Shown: positions 10,167 through 24,018 of the stretch, piece after piece
How positions within the stretch are numbered: position 1 is the first letter of the stretch
How the letters are laid out: each line of letters opens with the position of its first letter
Assembly: GCA_003427395.1 (NCBI GenBank)
Contig: BFEA01000019.1
Coordinates: forward strand, 5,405,769-5,453,618
Source: Chara braunii
Taxonomy: Eukaryota > Streptophyta > Charophyceae > Charales > Characeae
Length of the DNA: 47,850 nucleotides
Reading direction: 5' to 3'
Notes under the pieces: model-generated
Seen by the model: the letters and a program-made list of their open reading frames with translations, nothing else
Told to the model about the DNA's origin: nothing
Database searches by the model: none
Program-made: the position numbers and the translations under genes

Positions 10167-13100
10167 GATGTGGGACATGCAAATCGTTTGGCCTAGAGGA
10201 GCTTGTGCTCTTGCTGTTTTCATGTTCAGAAAAGGTGCGTTAGTTCTTTCATGTTGGTGTGCCCCTGGGTGTGGCACTAAAGCCTCGTGATGAATGAGCA
10301 CTCCTCACTGAAAACATGTTATGTTTACCATTTTTCAAATTCAAAGCAAGTCATTCATTTGAAGTGGGGAGGTCTTTCCTTGTGCTAGTGGTCGTGTACC
10401 TGGGCGCCTTGGAAAACAGCGCTAAGTGTGTCTGGCGATGAGTCCTTTCCACACTTAGCTCTTTAGATTACCCCACCAGTTGAGCTGTGCGTTCTTTCTA
10501 TCAGCTGAGCTCTGCTGTTGTTCTAGGTAGGGATTCTCAGAGCTCTGCTATGTCTCTAAGTAGCTGTTTGCTGAGCTGTGGTATATCTCTAAATGGCAGT
10601 TGAGCTCTGTTTTTTTTTTCTTTTTTCTTTTTTCTTTTTTTTTTTCCCCAACAAACACAGCCTCTTCTATTCTGGGGTCATCAGTGCGGTTGCTTATCAC
10701 CGGCATGCAAATGTTTCCGAAAGAGCAGCGGGGGAGATTAGACAGAGAAAAGCGTCAGACTACCCTTGTGGCTTGAGCCGCCTAAGCAAGAGGGGGCTGG
10801 TTCGGCTCAACCCACTCCCAACCTCCAACCCTTCCTCAGGGATTAATCTGCAAATCGGGAAGCTTACTAGCAGACCCGGGCACGATTCAAGGTAATCCCC
10901 GGGGAGGAGGGGGGGTGGTCCTGGCAGAGTCCCTCGGGCCGCATATCCCTTGTTCATCCTAGGAAGTCATAGGCACCTAGCCTATGTATTTCCTGCCGCT
11001 ATAATCCGTGCGCTGTCTGTGTCCTAGTATCAACTTGTACTTGTCCGTTTCACCCTTCACCCCGTCAGGTTTTCACAAATGTCTTGTACATGCATGCCGT
11101 GTATTCCTGGCATTGACCAGATCTCCGTCTTCGTACCTCGAAATCTCCCCCCAAACCTGTGTGTTGCCATCAGTTACACAAGTTGCCTTTACCATTCACT
11201 TCCAATCATGCAATCTGGGTCCTTCAGACTACCTAGCTGTATATCCCTCGCTACAGTTATAGAAATTAAAAAATTGTATTCCGTGTTTCTAGCCCAGGGT
11301 TTCCCTGAACCCTGCTCTGCTTTAATTTTAAGTAGCTGTTCTTTTTTTGTTGTGTTGAGATGTGCTGTGTTTCTAAGCAACAGTTGGCGTGCTGTCTGAA
11401 GGAAATGAGCCGTTCATTGTAGTTCAGTTTATCGAAGTACTCAGAGCAAAACTGTGGCTCTGTTGAATATAAGAATGTGGTGATTTGCCCAAGCGGATCA
11501 AGTAGACAACGTGATTATTAAGAGCATACATGTGGTAGGGGTTGAGATGTATGCATGGACTCCCTTAAGGGAGCAATTTCTATTAGAAAAAGGAGACAAA
11601 TTCTATCATCCGTTTTTCAGGGGCGTTGTCATGTTTGGTCTCTGGGTGGTAGAATAGAAACATAAAGAAACAAATAAGAAAAAGGAATCAAGATGTATGC
11701 ATGCCCATTTTCAGGGCTGTTCTCTTAAGTGATTGAATTCTTCCATATCAATTCAATCACCTAGGTATGCAACTGCTTTAAACTGCGGGTACCTTTCCCT
11801 GCTTCCCCCCCCCCCTCCGAGCATGCTGGAAGGTGCCCCCACAGGGTCGGCATAGCTTCGTGATGGATCTGATTTTCATGCACAGGTGCAAAGAAAAAGA
11901 AAAGAAACGAAGGATCTGGCTTGGAGAACAGACTTCACGATTCCTCTGGGAAAAATAAAAATAAAATGGCGGCGTAAATTTCCATGTTCTAGCAGAAAGT
12001 CATTGTCAGGCTGACTCCTCGTCGTACAAAGATCTACCCTATGCCAGGCTCTGCTACTTTCTGCACGCACAAAAGACAAAAAAAAAAATGCCGGTGTATC
12101 TTTCCATGTTTTAGCAAATGATACATTCCCTTTTTGCACATTTGGTGAGTACTGGAGCAAGGCCTTTCACCTGGTGAGCAGGCCAATTTCAATTGGATCT
12201 GCATAGAAGATATGACAAAGATTCCTGCATAGAAGATATGACAATGAGGAATCTTATCTTCCCTCCCCCCTCTCTTCCCCCCCGCTCTGACAACTGGCAG
12301 ACACCATGATAGGGGCACCCGTCCACCAGAAGAGTCTCTGCACTTAGGTACTATGGGAGCGTATCTTTCAATGCTCTAGTGGAATATTCAGGCCCTCGAC
12401 TCGTTATTTTTATTTCTTCCCCCCCCCCCCCTCTCTTTTGAACGCTACTCCTGGTCCACTCTTTTGCGGTTCCCGTCGACCGCACGACCAAGGCCACTCC
12501 TCATCTCCTTGTTTCTTTCTGAAAGCAGAGTCCACTCCATTTTCGGCCTGACGCCCAACAGCATGGGAACCAGCCGTGGACTGGTTCAGCAAGGACTGCT
12601 CGAAGGTCCTGGCGGTTTAATAGGAAACTCAATCGGTCATGCGGTTTTCTTATGCTGATATCTAGGGGATTAAATTGTTGACATCAATGCTGATGGCTAT
12701 GGTTGTCTGTGTGGGTTGTGCTGTGATGGAATGCAGGAGACATCCCGATTGGTTGGAGGCAACAATGGGGGCTTGGTCGGAGAGGTGCCCGGGATGGGGA
12801 GCAAGGAGCGGCGGAAGGATTTCCTGAGGGAAGCTGACAATAGGAAGGACTGGTGGAGCAGCGTGGAAAGGGAGAGGGAGCGCGAGTCTGAATTGGCTGG
12901 AGGGGGAGGGAGACGAGACAAGTGGAAAGAGGAAGAGAGGGAGATGGGCCTTCCGGGAAGACGGGAGAGATGGAAGGATGGAGATCGGGATGGGGTGGAA
13001 ATAGTGGTGCCCCCTCCTCGGCGAGAGCGCTGGACAATGGAGGGTGCTGGGAGTGGGAGGGGGGGGGAGTCGGGGGGGGGTGGGTCGAACTTGGTATCTG

Positions 13101-15544
13101 ATCCTTATCGCAGGGATCGTTGGGGTGATGCTAGTCGTGATCTTGGGCGAGAGGGTGGAGAGAGCAAAAGGATGGGGGGGGAGAGTAGGTGGGGTGCAGG
13201 TGGGGGTGGGGGAGGTGGTCGAGATCGTTGGGGGTCGGATTCACGTGAGGCGGGTGGTGGTGGAGGATCTGTGAGTGGAGTGGTGAGTGGGGTTGGCGGT
13301 GGTGACCATGGTGGCAGAAGGGATAGGGATAAGTGGCTGGAAGGTCCAGATGAAGACAATGGGGATCAAATGCAGAGGGAAAGGGAGAGAGAGAGGGAGA
13401 GGGAGAGGGATGGTGGAGATGGTGGAAGAGACAGGCCGTGGAGACCACATGGGTATTATTCTGGGGGAGGTCATGGGGGTGGAGTGGGTAGAGGTCGGGG
13501 GGGAGGGGGAGCTGACTTGGGTAATGCGGGGGGGATTGGACGTGCAGACGGCCTTCCACCAAAAAATGCACCAGCACCTGGTTTTAGTGCTGGTAGAGGA
13601 AGGGCAGAGGGTTCCGCATCATTGGTGGGGTTTGGAAGGGGTCGTGGATCATCGAGTGGGGGTGGGGTGACTGGAAGTGGCCTTGGACCTGGAGTAGGAG
13701 GAGGAGGAGGAGCAGGGGGAGGGCTCACAGGTGGAGCGCCCTCTGGGTTTGGATCCAGTGTGGTAGGAGAAATGTGGGATGGGCAACAGCCAAGTCCGTC
13801 TGCTGCGCCGTTGAAAACGCTTCATGGAGGAGCGGTGATGGCTTCAGAAAGTCCGTCTCTTGGGACACCAGCCAGCGGTAGTGGGGGTGGAGTATTCAGA
13901 TATCCGCGAAGTAAAATGCTGGATGTGTATAGCAAGTGTCAGTCTTCATCCGCATTGGATCAATGCCCTGAGGGGCTTGTTGATCTGCCGCCAATCTCAC
14001 ATTCGGAGCCCCTGCAACCGCTGGCCTTGATTCCACTGGATGCTGAAGAGGAGGTGAGAGTGGTGCCTCAGAAGCATTTATCACTGTGTGTGTATGTACT
14101 AAATGCATAAGGTCGGTTCGGGCCCGTCTTCACCATTTTGCACTTTGGACACATCAACACACACACGAACACAGACATGAACAAGCCCTGCTTTAGAGCA
14201 TGGGCTGTTTGGATGTTTACGGGTGGCCACGAGTTCTCTTTGGGGGGAATGTATGTTTTGTGGGCTGGCATGGAAGGCTTTCCCAGTTATTTGGGACGCT
14301 TAGCAGGGGGGGTCGGTGCGTTCTTGCTGGAGGAGTCTTCTGTCTTAGGTAAGTTCTCTTATCTTCTTCCTCCTCTTTGGCAGTGAGGCGATGGTGTAAT
14401 TTGAGATGAATGTTGGGAATGCCAATGCTGTTATATTTGACTGTTTTTGGTAAATGAGTTTTTGGTTTTGTGGGCCGCTGCGAAAGGCTGTCCAAGTTTG
14501 TTTGGACCTTCGAGGGGGTTGGGTCGGTGCGTTCGTGCTGGATCGGTGCATTCTTGCTGGAGTAGTCTTCTGTCTTACGTGAGTTTTGCCTTCTGCCCTC
14601 CATCCCCTTATGGTTTGAAATATAAATGTATACATTTGTATATGTGCAAGTGTGCCGCTTTGGTGCCAGACGGGTGTGTGGGCCCTTGGTGCTGAACCAC
14701 ACAAACGTATATTGCCTATCTATACTTTTCGTTATGGATGGCTTGTGATGATTTGTGAAGGGAATGAGAGAGAGAATCTGGGGTCTTCTAAACCACTAGT
14801 ACCTCCGAGCCTGTTTTTCCGAGCCTGAATTTCACTCTTCGAGTTTTGCTGAGTCTGGGTCCCACTCCATTTTCCTCCTGGTACTCTCACGGAAAGAACA
14901 AAAAAAAAGAAGACAACGAATAAAAGTTGCGGCCATGGAACTCACAAAAGAAGAAGGGAGAAAAAAAAAGGAAACAAAGCTTTGGCCGTGATTGCAGTTG
15001 TATACATTCTTGGAAGTGGTAGTGTGAGTGTGCTCTCAGCGAGGGCATCTCAGCCCCGTGGCCAGGTTGTCAGATCCCAGAAAGACGAAAAAAAAAAAAA
15101 AGGGAAACATGGGAGGATACATTCCTCTTAAGCGCCAGTGTGATCAGCATCACAATCCTCAGAGGAAACACGCCTTGAGCAGATCACGGATTCTGCTGTC
15201 AGATTCCAGAAAGAGAGAAAAGAGAAAGAAAATGGAAACAGGGATTCGGTCATGAAAATGGCTGGATACATTCCTCTTAAGTGTCAGCGTGATGAGTATT
15301 ACAATCCTCTGAGGAAACACAGCTTGAGCAGATCACGGATTCTGATCTGCCTCGTTGGCAGGGGACTCGTAACAAACACACGAGGAAGAAAAAAAAGAAA
15401 ACAACTTTCAGAATGTGACCGTGTTTGCAGTAAGATGCATTCTGTAGAGGGAGATGGTGAGCACTGCCTCTCAGACTACCCTGCCCGACATCATTGCAGT
15501 ACAAAAAGCATATTCTTATACACATCTAGATGTGTATAAGAGAC

Positions 15545-15595
<51 letters not shown>

Positions 15596-15936
15596 TCTTG
15601 GCAAAGCCAATTTCCTACTAAGTAAAACAAAGCACATAGGCAAATGGTTTGCCTTAAGCAGAGGGCCCTATCATAGATATCGTTTTTCAAAAACAGAATC
15701 GAAATGTTGGTAACAAAAATAGGAGCAGCAGAATCACGATAACCTGCGTTGCACGGCGTTCACGTTCGACGACGAACGTGAACACGTTCGTCCGAACTTG
15801 TTCGGGCATGGAAATCCGATGAATGCGAACATAGTTTTTTTGGGGGGGGAAGTCGGAGGGCATAGGCCTAGGTCCCTGACCCCTCCCACTGCTCTAACCC
15901 TCGTCTGTATGTGCGTGTGTGTTTGTGTGTGTGTGT

Positions 15937-15986
<50 letters not shown>

Positions 15987-16224
15987 GGGGGAGAAAGATT
16001 TTCCATCGATAGGATGAGCAACGCAACGACCAACAAGTTACTCTCCAACCCCACCTCTAGCATCATTGTACTTCCATCGATAGGATGAACAACGCAGCGG
16101 CCAACAGGTTAGCCTCCAACCGCCACGGCTGGCCTAATGCTACTTTCGTCGATAGGATTAGCAAAATCAAATGAGTCTTCCGTTAAAGCACAAAAATATA
16201 TACTACCACATTTGTGTCACGGTC

Positions 16225-16284
<60 letters not shown>

Positions 16285-16300
16285 AGANCACACCCACACC

Positions 16301-16388
<88 letters not shown>

Positions 16389-19300
16389 ATGGCTTCTCAG
16401 ACTTGGCATGTGTCAGGGTAATGTGAAGTTGAATACTTCTTGTGGGGCGCATGGTGTTGGATATTGTGAAATTATCACAAGCAGGAGATTCTCCATATCT
16501 AAACAGAGGAGAGGCTAAAGGTACTGAAAGGTCTGTTTGCTGGTCATTGGAGGTCCCATTGCTGAGAATCTGCTTTCAACTTAGTGAGCTTCTTGGGACT
16601 CTCGTAAGGTGTGTGGAGCTTGCTGGATGCCGTTGTTGAAAGAAGTTCATTGCCAGTGATTCCGCTGCACTTTTTTGCAAGTGGGTCTTGCTTTTTCTGC
16701 TCTGTTTTAACGGGTCACGATCTGTGGTCTGCCAGAAGGGTTGGTTTGACATTTTCTGTATGCTGAGATATTTCCAGTCGATTGTGTGTCGGAAACTTTG
16801 ATGTGATGTGAATAGGCTGCCCTGGACAGTGTAAGAAGAGGGGAAGCACCACCCAGTCGAAGCGCTACGACGGGGCGTGCACGGGATGAATTGACTTCTG
16901 GCAGGGGACGAGGAAGAGGTGACTTCCTGATGACCAGAAGCCCTGGAACGCATGCTTGATGTTTGGGCGTGCGATCTCATACCGAGCCGGGTAGATGCAT
17001 TGGACGCACCTTTCTTTCTTGCTTACTTTTTTCATTCCTAGTGTTATTGCAGCGAAGGCTGTCAAGTTTTGTGGACATGCATATCTACGTATATATATAG
17101 AGGGTCACAGCCCCTCGTTTGTTGTTCTCTTCTCTCTCTCTGCCTACGGTTTACCGGGCAGTTCTGTTTGTGACGATATATATATAGAGGGTTCAGCCTC
17201 CTGATGAGTCGGTGAAACTCCGACAAAACAGTTTGCCGCAGCCCCTCGTTTGTTGTCCTCTTCTCCCTCTCTGCCTACGGTTTACCGGGCAGCTTTGTTT
17301 GACTATATACATATATATATTGCAGTAGGTGATGAAAATCCAATGCAATAGAGAGCCCTGCATTCTTTGTCCGCCATCCCTTTGTGCCAACAGTTCAGCC
17401 AGGGTTTCTCTTTGACTATGTAAGACCCCGTGCTTTTGTCCTGTTTCCTGATCTGTTTCCTAGACGTTTCTGTGTGACAAGGTGTATATATATATACATG
17501 GATATGTACATAGCACGTTTATGATAGTGCATGTGTTTGTCACAAACCCCCTTTGTCTTGTTTCCCCTTTCCGTCAGTGTTTCCCCAGGCGGTTCTTTGC
17601 GAGTATCTATATGCTTGGTATGGCCACCAAGCTTTCATGAACAGTTGGGGAAGGAGAAGGGACTGGGATGCGCTTCAGCTCGTGCAGAGAGCAGTTGCAA
17701 TGATGCATCAATGGATCACCTTTTCATGAACAGTTTGGGAAGGAGAATGGAATGGTAGGTGCTTCAGCTCTTGCAAAGAGCAGTTGCGATGCATCGGCAA
17801 TATTTAGACAAGACTGCACGGTAAGAATGGTTGCTGATTTCTATGATGACTGTGGTTTAGGTGAAGTCTCTGATGGTATGTGTGGGTAGACTGCTGATGG
17901 CCCTGTGGATGATTTCAGCAGCCTTTTGCTGCATGTCTTCCTGATGATGCTGTGCAGCTGTGTTAGTGCCTTTTTTGCTGTCGTGGCACCTAAAATGTAC
18001 CAGATCATGCTTGCTGTGGGTGATGTTGTGCTGAGGCTGCCATTCCTCTCTTTGATTGAAGGGTAAGTGCACTGGCGGCATGGACACGTGCTGCTGGGAA
18101 AGGGTTGAGGTCAGGGAACTGGTAGGACAAACAGGTGGTGGGTGGGGAGAGGGGATCGGTGATCTAATTGAAAGAGATAATAGCAGCGAGTACCTAATAA
18201 AGGTAAATTGATTCTGTATGTGAGGTGACGTTTCCTTTGGATTGGAACATAAGGCACTGGGGAGGCGAACTGCCAAGCTCATAATCATTTTTCATTTCCA
18301 TTTGCGTATTCTTGACAGCAATGGCTATTTACTTAGCAACTAGGGTAGTACCATCTGCATGCTTTGCCAGTTTCGTGACAGTTTTGTTAACAAATAAGTA
18401 GATTGATTCTGGGTTTCAATGGCTGACTGTGATGCTGTGATCACATCGGGAAATGGTAGTTGAAAGGTTAGTGTTTGGAAAACCATTCGCATGTGTAGGA
18501 GGTAGAGTAGTGCGTGGAGCTGTAGATCACCAGTCCAAGACATTGTCTTCCTTGTCAGAAGGTGGATGCTTGTGCCCATCACATTGTTGTTTCCACAACT
18601 GTGATGTGCTGCTGTGATTGCATGGGGAAATTGTAGTGGGAAACTCAATGATTGAAAAAAGGATTGGCATGTTTTCGGCTAAGAAGATTCTCTGTAGGGG
18701 GTACACTAGTGCTTGCAGCTCCTAGATCACCAGTCCCAGACATTGTCTTCCCTGTCGCAATGTGGATGCTTTGTGTCCATCACATAGTTTCCACAACCGT
18801 GATTTGTGCAACTTCTGTCAAATTTTAGGAGACTGGAAAACGAGCCGGTTGGCTGAGGGGGCTTTGAAGTACCTCAACAGATGCTGACAAAATGTGTGCC
18901 GTTGTTGGTCTGTTGGTTTAGCCTCCTTGTAACCCCTGTGCCTCATACTTGCAGCGTGCGGTATGTCATGCATCAAAGAGTTGGGCAGTGTGCGGAAGGA
19001 AGAAAGGGGATTTTGGAAGATGCAAGACAAATGATGAAAATTGTAATTTCCGTTTTTACAAATTCTATGGAGACAGTTTTCTCTAAAAGTTGCTTGAATA
19101 ATCTTTTGCACTACATTTTTAAAATGATTGTTAGCTTTTTTGAAGGGATATTTCTGGGGAGCTGGCTGCTGCAGGTGGGCACTGTGTGCACCTGTCTGCT
19201 GCAATAAATTAGTGACAGGGTTGAGGGAATGCCATTCCTTTTGATGTCTTGCACATGGGAAGATGTTCGTGATGCCTTACTCCCAAATTTCTCAACAAAA

Positions 19301-20385
19301 AAAAAGCAATGATGGCATGCCAGTGACCTATTGCCGATGTACGATCTGCACAGCCATCGATGTGAACAATTTCCGTCTTATAGGGTATATTTACAGGGTA
19401 GGTGGTCTGTAGCGTGTGTGGTTCTGTATGGCTAAGTTTTTGCTGGGGATGATATATACGGAAATGGCAAATTATGTCTTCTGCTTCGAACAGTATGTCA
19501 GGCTTTGATTGAATTGAAAGCCCATCGAAATTGGTTGTGAGACGGTGCACCGTAGAAATAGGAATAAAAAAGCTATTTTATTTACAGAAGAGTTTATGCC
19601 CAATGGATTATTGGAACCATAAAGCAGCAATATGAAGAATACAGGGCGTAAGAGAAAGTTTGCGTGTTTTTCAAATCGTTGTGGTGGTTCAGGTTCGTCG
19701 AAGGAGGGATTTGATGCGCATCGAGAGGATGACTTCTATGATGCACCTGGGCTTGGTGGGGAGGAAGGATTTCTTGATCGACTGGCTGAGTTGCGCTCTA
19801 TTGAGAGCTCTGGGTTGCACCCTTGGGAGTCCGCTCGGGACGAGTACGATGGTAAGAGTCCATGTTCCCGCTCAGTCTACTGCCTAATTTCACATATCAG
19901 CCCTGTGGTCTTTGGGAGGCGCACGTATGGGGTTTTCTATATAAGTAGAAGGTTTCCGATAAAGAACATGGGTTTAGTTCTAGTTGTGATTGCTGGTGGT
20001 GGGAAGAAGTAATGCATTGAAAGAAGGCATGATTTAGTTGTGCATGTCGCTACATCGATATGCTCAGCTGGACAGCGGGGTGTTTTTGGCGTCCACAGGC
20101 CCAGCCAGGAAGGGGCTAAGATCGTTTCTACTTGGAAGCTAAAGAACTATCCCGATGCTCTATCTCAGAATAAATCTGGGAACTAATTAGTCCACACGGA
20201 TGCCCTGCACTGGGATGAACAGACAACCAAGGTCACACTGTGAGAGCTGGCCCAAGCTTGAAACACGCATATCAAATCTATTCCCAATTTATTGTCCATA
20301 AGAACTGCCATTGGTTGATCCGCTTCGGCACGGCTGCTGCTGACTGATGCCTCCTTCAGTCATTTGAGGGCGGGGGGAGGCCATG

Positions 20386-20423
<38 letters not shown>

Positions 20424-23400
20424 CCGTGCAATCCTTCAGCCATGGCTCCCCCCTTCCACCATGGCCGCTTATCCCCATCCCTTTCATTGTCATTTGGGCA
20501 GAGAGAGAGAGAGAGAGAGAGGCCAGTGCCTGCGACATGGTGTCGAGGATTGTCTGCCTGCTGCCATCCAAGAAAAAGTGCGATTTCGTTAAGATAGAGT
20601 TGTTTCAGGAAAGGCGTGCTTATTCATGTTGGCATTTGCTTTTTACTTTTTCTTTTGCCGAGCTAAGCAATAGTTATGTTATACATGACAAACCGTCATG
20701 CATGTGCTCTCATACCTCCTCTTGCGTTTCTGGGCAAAGCTGCAGCAGGTTGTGTAGTCGTTTGTTAAATGGGGAAATTTGTCTGCATCTGACTCTCAGG
20801 ATGTGCAATATGAATGCAGGTATTTCTCTTAGAGAGGACTCTGGGCGAAGAAAGGGAGGAAGGGCATCAGGGGAAGACAATCAGGTGGGGAGAGAGGATG
20901 GTGCTGCATGGCGGCGTAGTCGCAGTTCAGGTGAGGAGAATGCTGGAAGAAGTGATGGCCCGTGGAGGCGGAACAGAGGACCAGATGACTCTGCAACAGC
21001 TCAGGGCATGCGGGAAGACAGGGGGTGGCGACAGGATCGTACTACGGAGAGAGAGGAGCGTCCTACGTGGCGGACAAAGTCTGGGGACGATGAGGTGGGG
21101 TCTTACAGGAGGGATGAGAGGTGGAGAACAACAGAGAGACTTGAGCGTGAGGAGCGACGGCCAGATGAACGGAACTGGCGTTATCCTGATGATGATTCTG
21201 TTCCTCACGAGCGTGCCTGGAGACGGGGGGATGGGTCGGTTGGCAGTGTTCAGAAATCAGCTGTGGAACCAGAGAGGCCACGTGATGATTCCAGGGGCTT
21301 CAGTTCCCAAAGGGCGTTGGAAAAGAGCACCTGGCGTACAAGTCGGAGCGAGGGACCCTTTGTGGAAAAGGCAAGGGGGTCAGATCATGGATACGATGGG
21401 GTGGGCGGCGATGAGTGGGACAGGGGGACGGATTGGAGGGAGAATAGGGAGGGTGGACATAAGGAAGGAGGAGAGGGGCTTGTGGATTCCATTGCTACTA
21501 GTGGAGGAAATGATCAGCGCGATCATAACTCAGTGGATGATATGTTCTTGTACTACAAGGATCCTCAAGGAGATGTACAGGGGCCTTTTGGAGGCACTGA
21601 TATTGTAGGCTGGTTTGAAGCAGGGTTTTTCTCAGTTGATTTGCCTGTGAAGAAGCTGGGAGCTCCAGAGAATACCCCGTTTGTTCCTCTTGGTACTGTG
21701 ATGCCACATCTGAAGCCAAAGGCTGGCCGCTTGCCTCCTGGGTTTGATGCGGTGCGTCCAGCAGATGAAGCTGTCACAGGTGCAGTGAAGAGTGGCAGTG
21801 GAAGTGCTGCGGAAGTGACTTCCGTAGTGGATGTATTAACAAGTAAAGCTCAAGAAACTGCTTCTGCTTCTACTGAAAAGTCAGAGAATAGTAGTGTGAC
21901 TAATGGTAGCACTGCTGGGACATCAATTGCAATGGCAGAGGAGAGAGGCAAAGATGTCTTGACAGCGAGGTCTATCCAAGGGACAGGTGATGAGGGAGGT
22001 GCTTCTGGTCTCTGTTCAGCCACTGGGCTCCCTTCGGGGGCGAAGGTAGCAGATGCAATTTCGCATGAAGTCACAGATCAGATGACTGCTTTGTCATCTA
22101 CTCAACTGGCTGAGGGTAAGTGCGCACACAGCGGTCTTGACCCAAGTGATGAAGCAGCCAAATGTCTTCCGATTAAACAAATGCTTGTTCAACTTGCTAA
22201 TGCTAAGAGGGCACATAACATGCGATGTAAGGAAGCAATGAGTCCGGAGGAAACCATGCTCTTAAGCAGCTGGACACATCAGTTGTTCATGCCTCCAGCC
22301 ATTCTACAAGTCTGGCCACTTTCGTTGTTTTGGTTTGCACAGGTGTAGGCTGGGCTTCTAAGCTTCAATGTGCGTTTTGTTATGAGAATGCCGGGTTTCC
22401 TATTGAATGAGCTATTGGTGAGACATCTGCTGAGGAAGATTGTGTGACGATCATCCATGTTGCTCTGTGTTAGTTACTCGTTATAGCCCCTATGATGAAA
22501 CGTGTCTGTGAGATGCTAACAATGTTGAGTGGAGGGGCAAGGAAGGTGGGGGGAATGCATGAGAGTCCCGTCAAACACAACTGATCTGGATGTTTTTGGT
22601 GTGCGTTCACTTCGTGGAGACACACAAGGAAAGCACACCTTTATGCCTCACTGAGTCATGATGCAGCCCATACTCTGCTATTCTCTGGAGATCGTTTTCC
22701 TGTTATTTTGAGCGCTGTGGAGCACGGTCAACTGTCATTATGGTTAAATGGGTAGGCCTATGGAGAAGAGGTAACAAGGGTTCCGCAGGGAGCCACAATG
22801 TTTTGTTATGAAGTGGGACACAAATTTCAGGTGTCTCATTTCCTTCAGCCACCTGTCTACTCCACCCCTTGTGGAGTGACCTCCACTTGACCTCACACCA
22901 CTGAATGTAAAAGGATTTGATGCCAGGTATTGGAAGTTTGATGTGTGGTCTGCCTGGCGGGACCTGTGTTTTCATTTTACATTTGTTATTTTGGGTGGAT
23001 CCCTTCATTTTTCACGAGTTGATGACTATTGCATTGGAATGTGCTTGCAGATCTGCTGGTGGAAAATTTGTTGGGTCATGGAAAAAGTGGCGATGAACTG
23101 CAAGGGACATCTGCTAGTGGAATGTCGTCGTTAACTAGTCTATTAGCAGCTGAAACTGGGGAGAGTGGAAATAGTTCGGCACAGGGTGGTCAGAGTGGAG
23201 TCGTTGGACAGAGTCTGGGCAATATATCGCCAGGGCATGAGTCTCGTCTTCTTGAAGGTCAAACGGATGGCGCAGCTGGAGGAATATCACAGCAGGGTGG
23301 GGTGAGGGCAGTGCCTGATTTCTTTACACAGCGTTGGTTCAATAGTGCTGACAGAGAGAGTGTGGTAGGGCATTCTGCTGGTGAGATCCGTCCTCGAGCT

Positions 23401-23973
23401 GCTAGTGCGCCAATAACAATACCTCAGACGGCCGCTTTCCCTGTGGAATCTTCTTCGCCTTTCACTATGATGACACCAGAAGAGTTTTCTCAGTATAGTT
23501 CATCGCGCGGGTCAGTTGATAGAGGACACCTCTGGCGTACAGGGCCCTTCGGCAGTGCTGAGTTAGGGCAAGGTGGCTTCAGGCACATCACACCCACATC
23601 CTCTCCGCATCTTGGCCATCAACAGTTGGAAGCTCTGGAAGCACAACATATGCGGCGGCAGCTACAGCAGCAGTTTGGAGCAGTTCCACCTGATCAGAAT
23701 CAACTCATTCTGAGGAAGATGCAGGAACAGCAGCTGATTAGACCTGGGAACCCGCTGGATTCACTCCCCCCGCTCCATGCACAACACCCGCAAGCTCTGC
23801 AGCCACAGCCCCCAAAACAGATGGATGGAACTGTGCAGCAGGCACAGAGTGTTCCTCTTGAGCACTTACTAAGACCCAAGGTGATGTCTGGTTCTTTAAA
23901 TGTTCCTGGCGGTGGATTGTCATTTCAGCACATTTTGCAACAACAGCAGCAGCAGCAGCAGCAGCACCAGCAG

Positions 23974-24018
<45 letters not shown>

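Larger units (their letters stand above)
14054..19703 (+). other. Intron 2 (about 5.65 kb), repeat-rich
   Basis: GTGAGA donor; acceptor AAG (19703) or CAG (19692). Contents: a degenerate tandem duplication (about 14245-14350 and 14455-14580), the interspersed family at 14785-15510, the adapter artefact at 15514-15546, (CT)n, (TG)n and (CA)n blocks with an N at 16288, a 55-bp repeat pair (about 17108-17170 and 17242-17303), a tandem pair at 17630-17800 and another at about 18428-18800. A small exon encoding the family's DIWKG-like segment may be hidden here but was not found. Confidence 0.6.

Noticed and set aside
12464-12658. Open frame just before exon 2 (GTSRGLVQQGLLEGPGGLIGN) as a further N-terminal exon
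   Set aside because: No donor in the phase needed for exon 2. The 10031-12737 junction already fits with the IPLSPQWL exon.
16442-16520. Possible micro-exon of the GYF gene (LDIVKLSQAGDSPYLNRGEAKG) ending at AAAG|GTACTG in phase 1
   Set aside because: It would join well to the CAG acceptor at 19692, but no AG acceptor in phase 0 exists between the upstream in-frame stop (16430-16432) and the motif.
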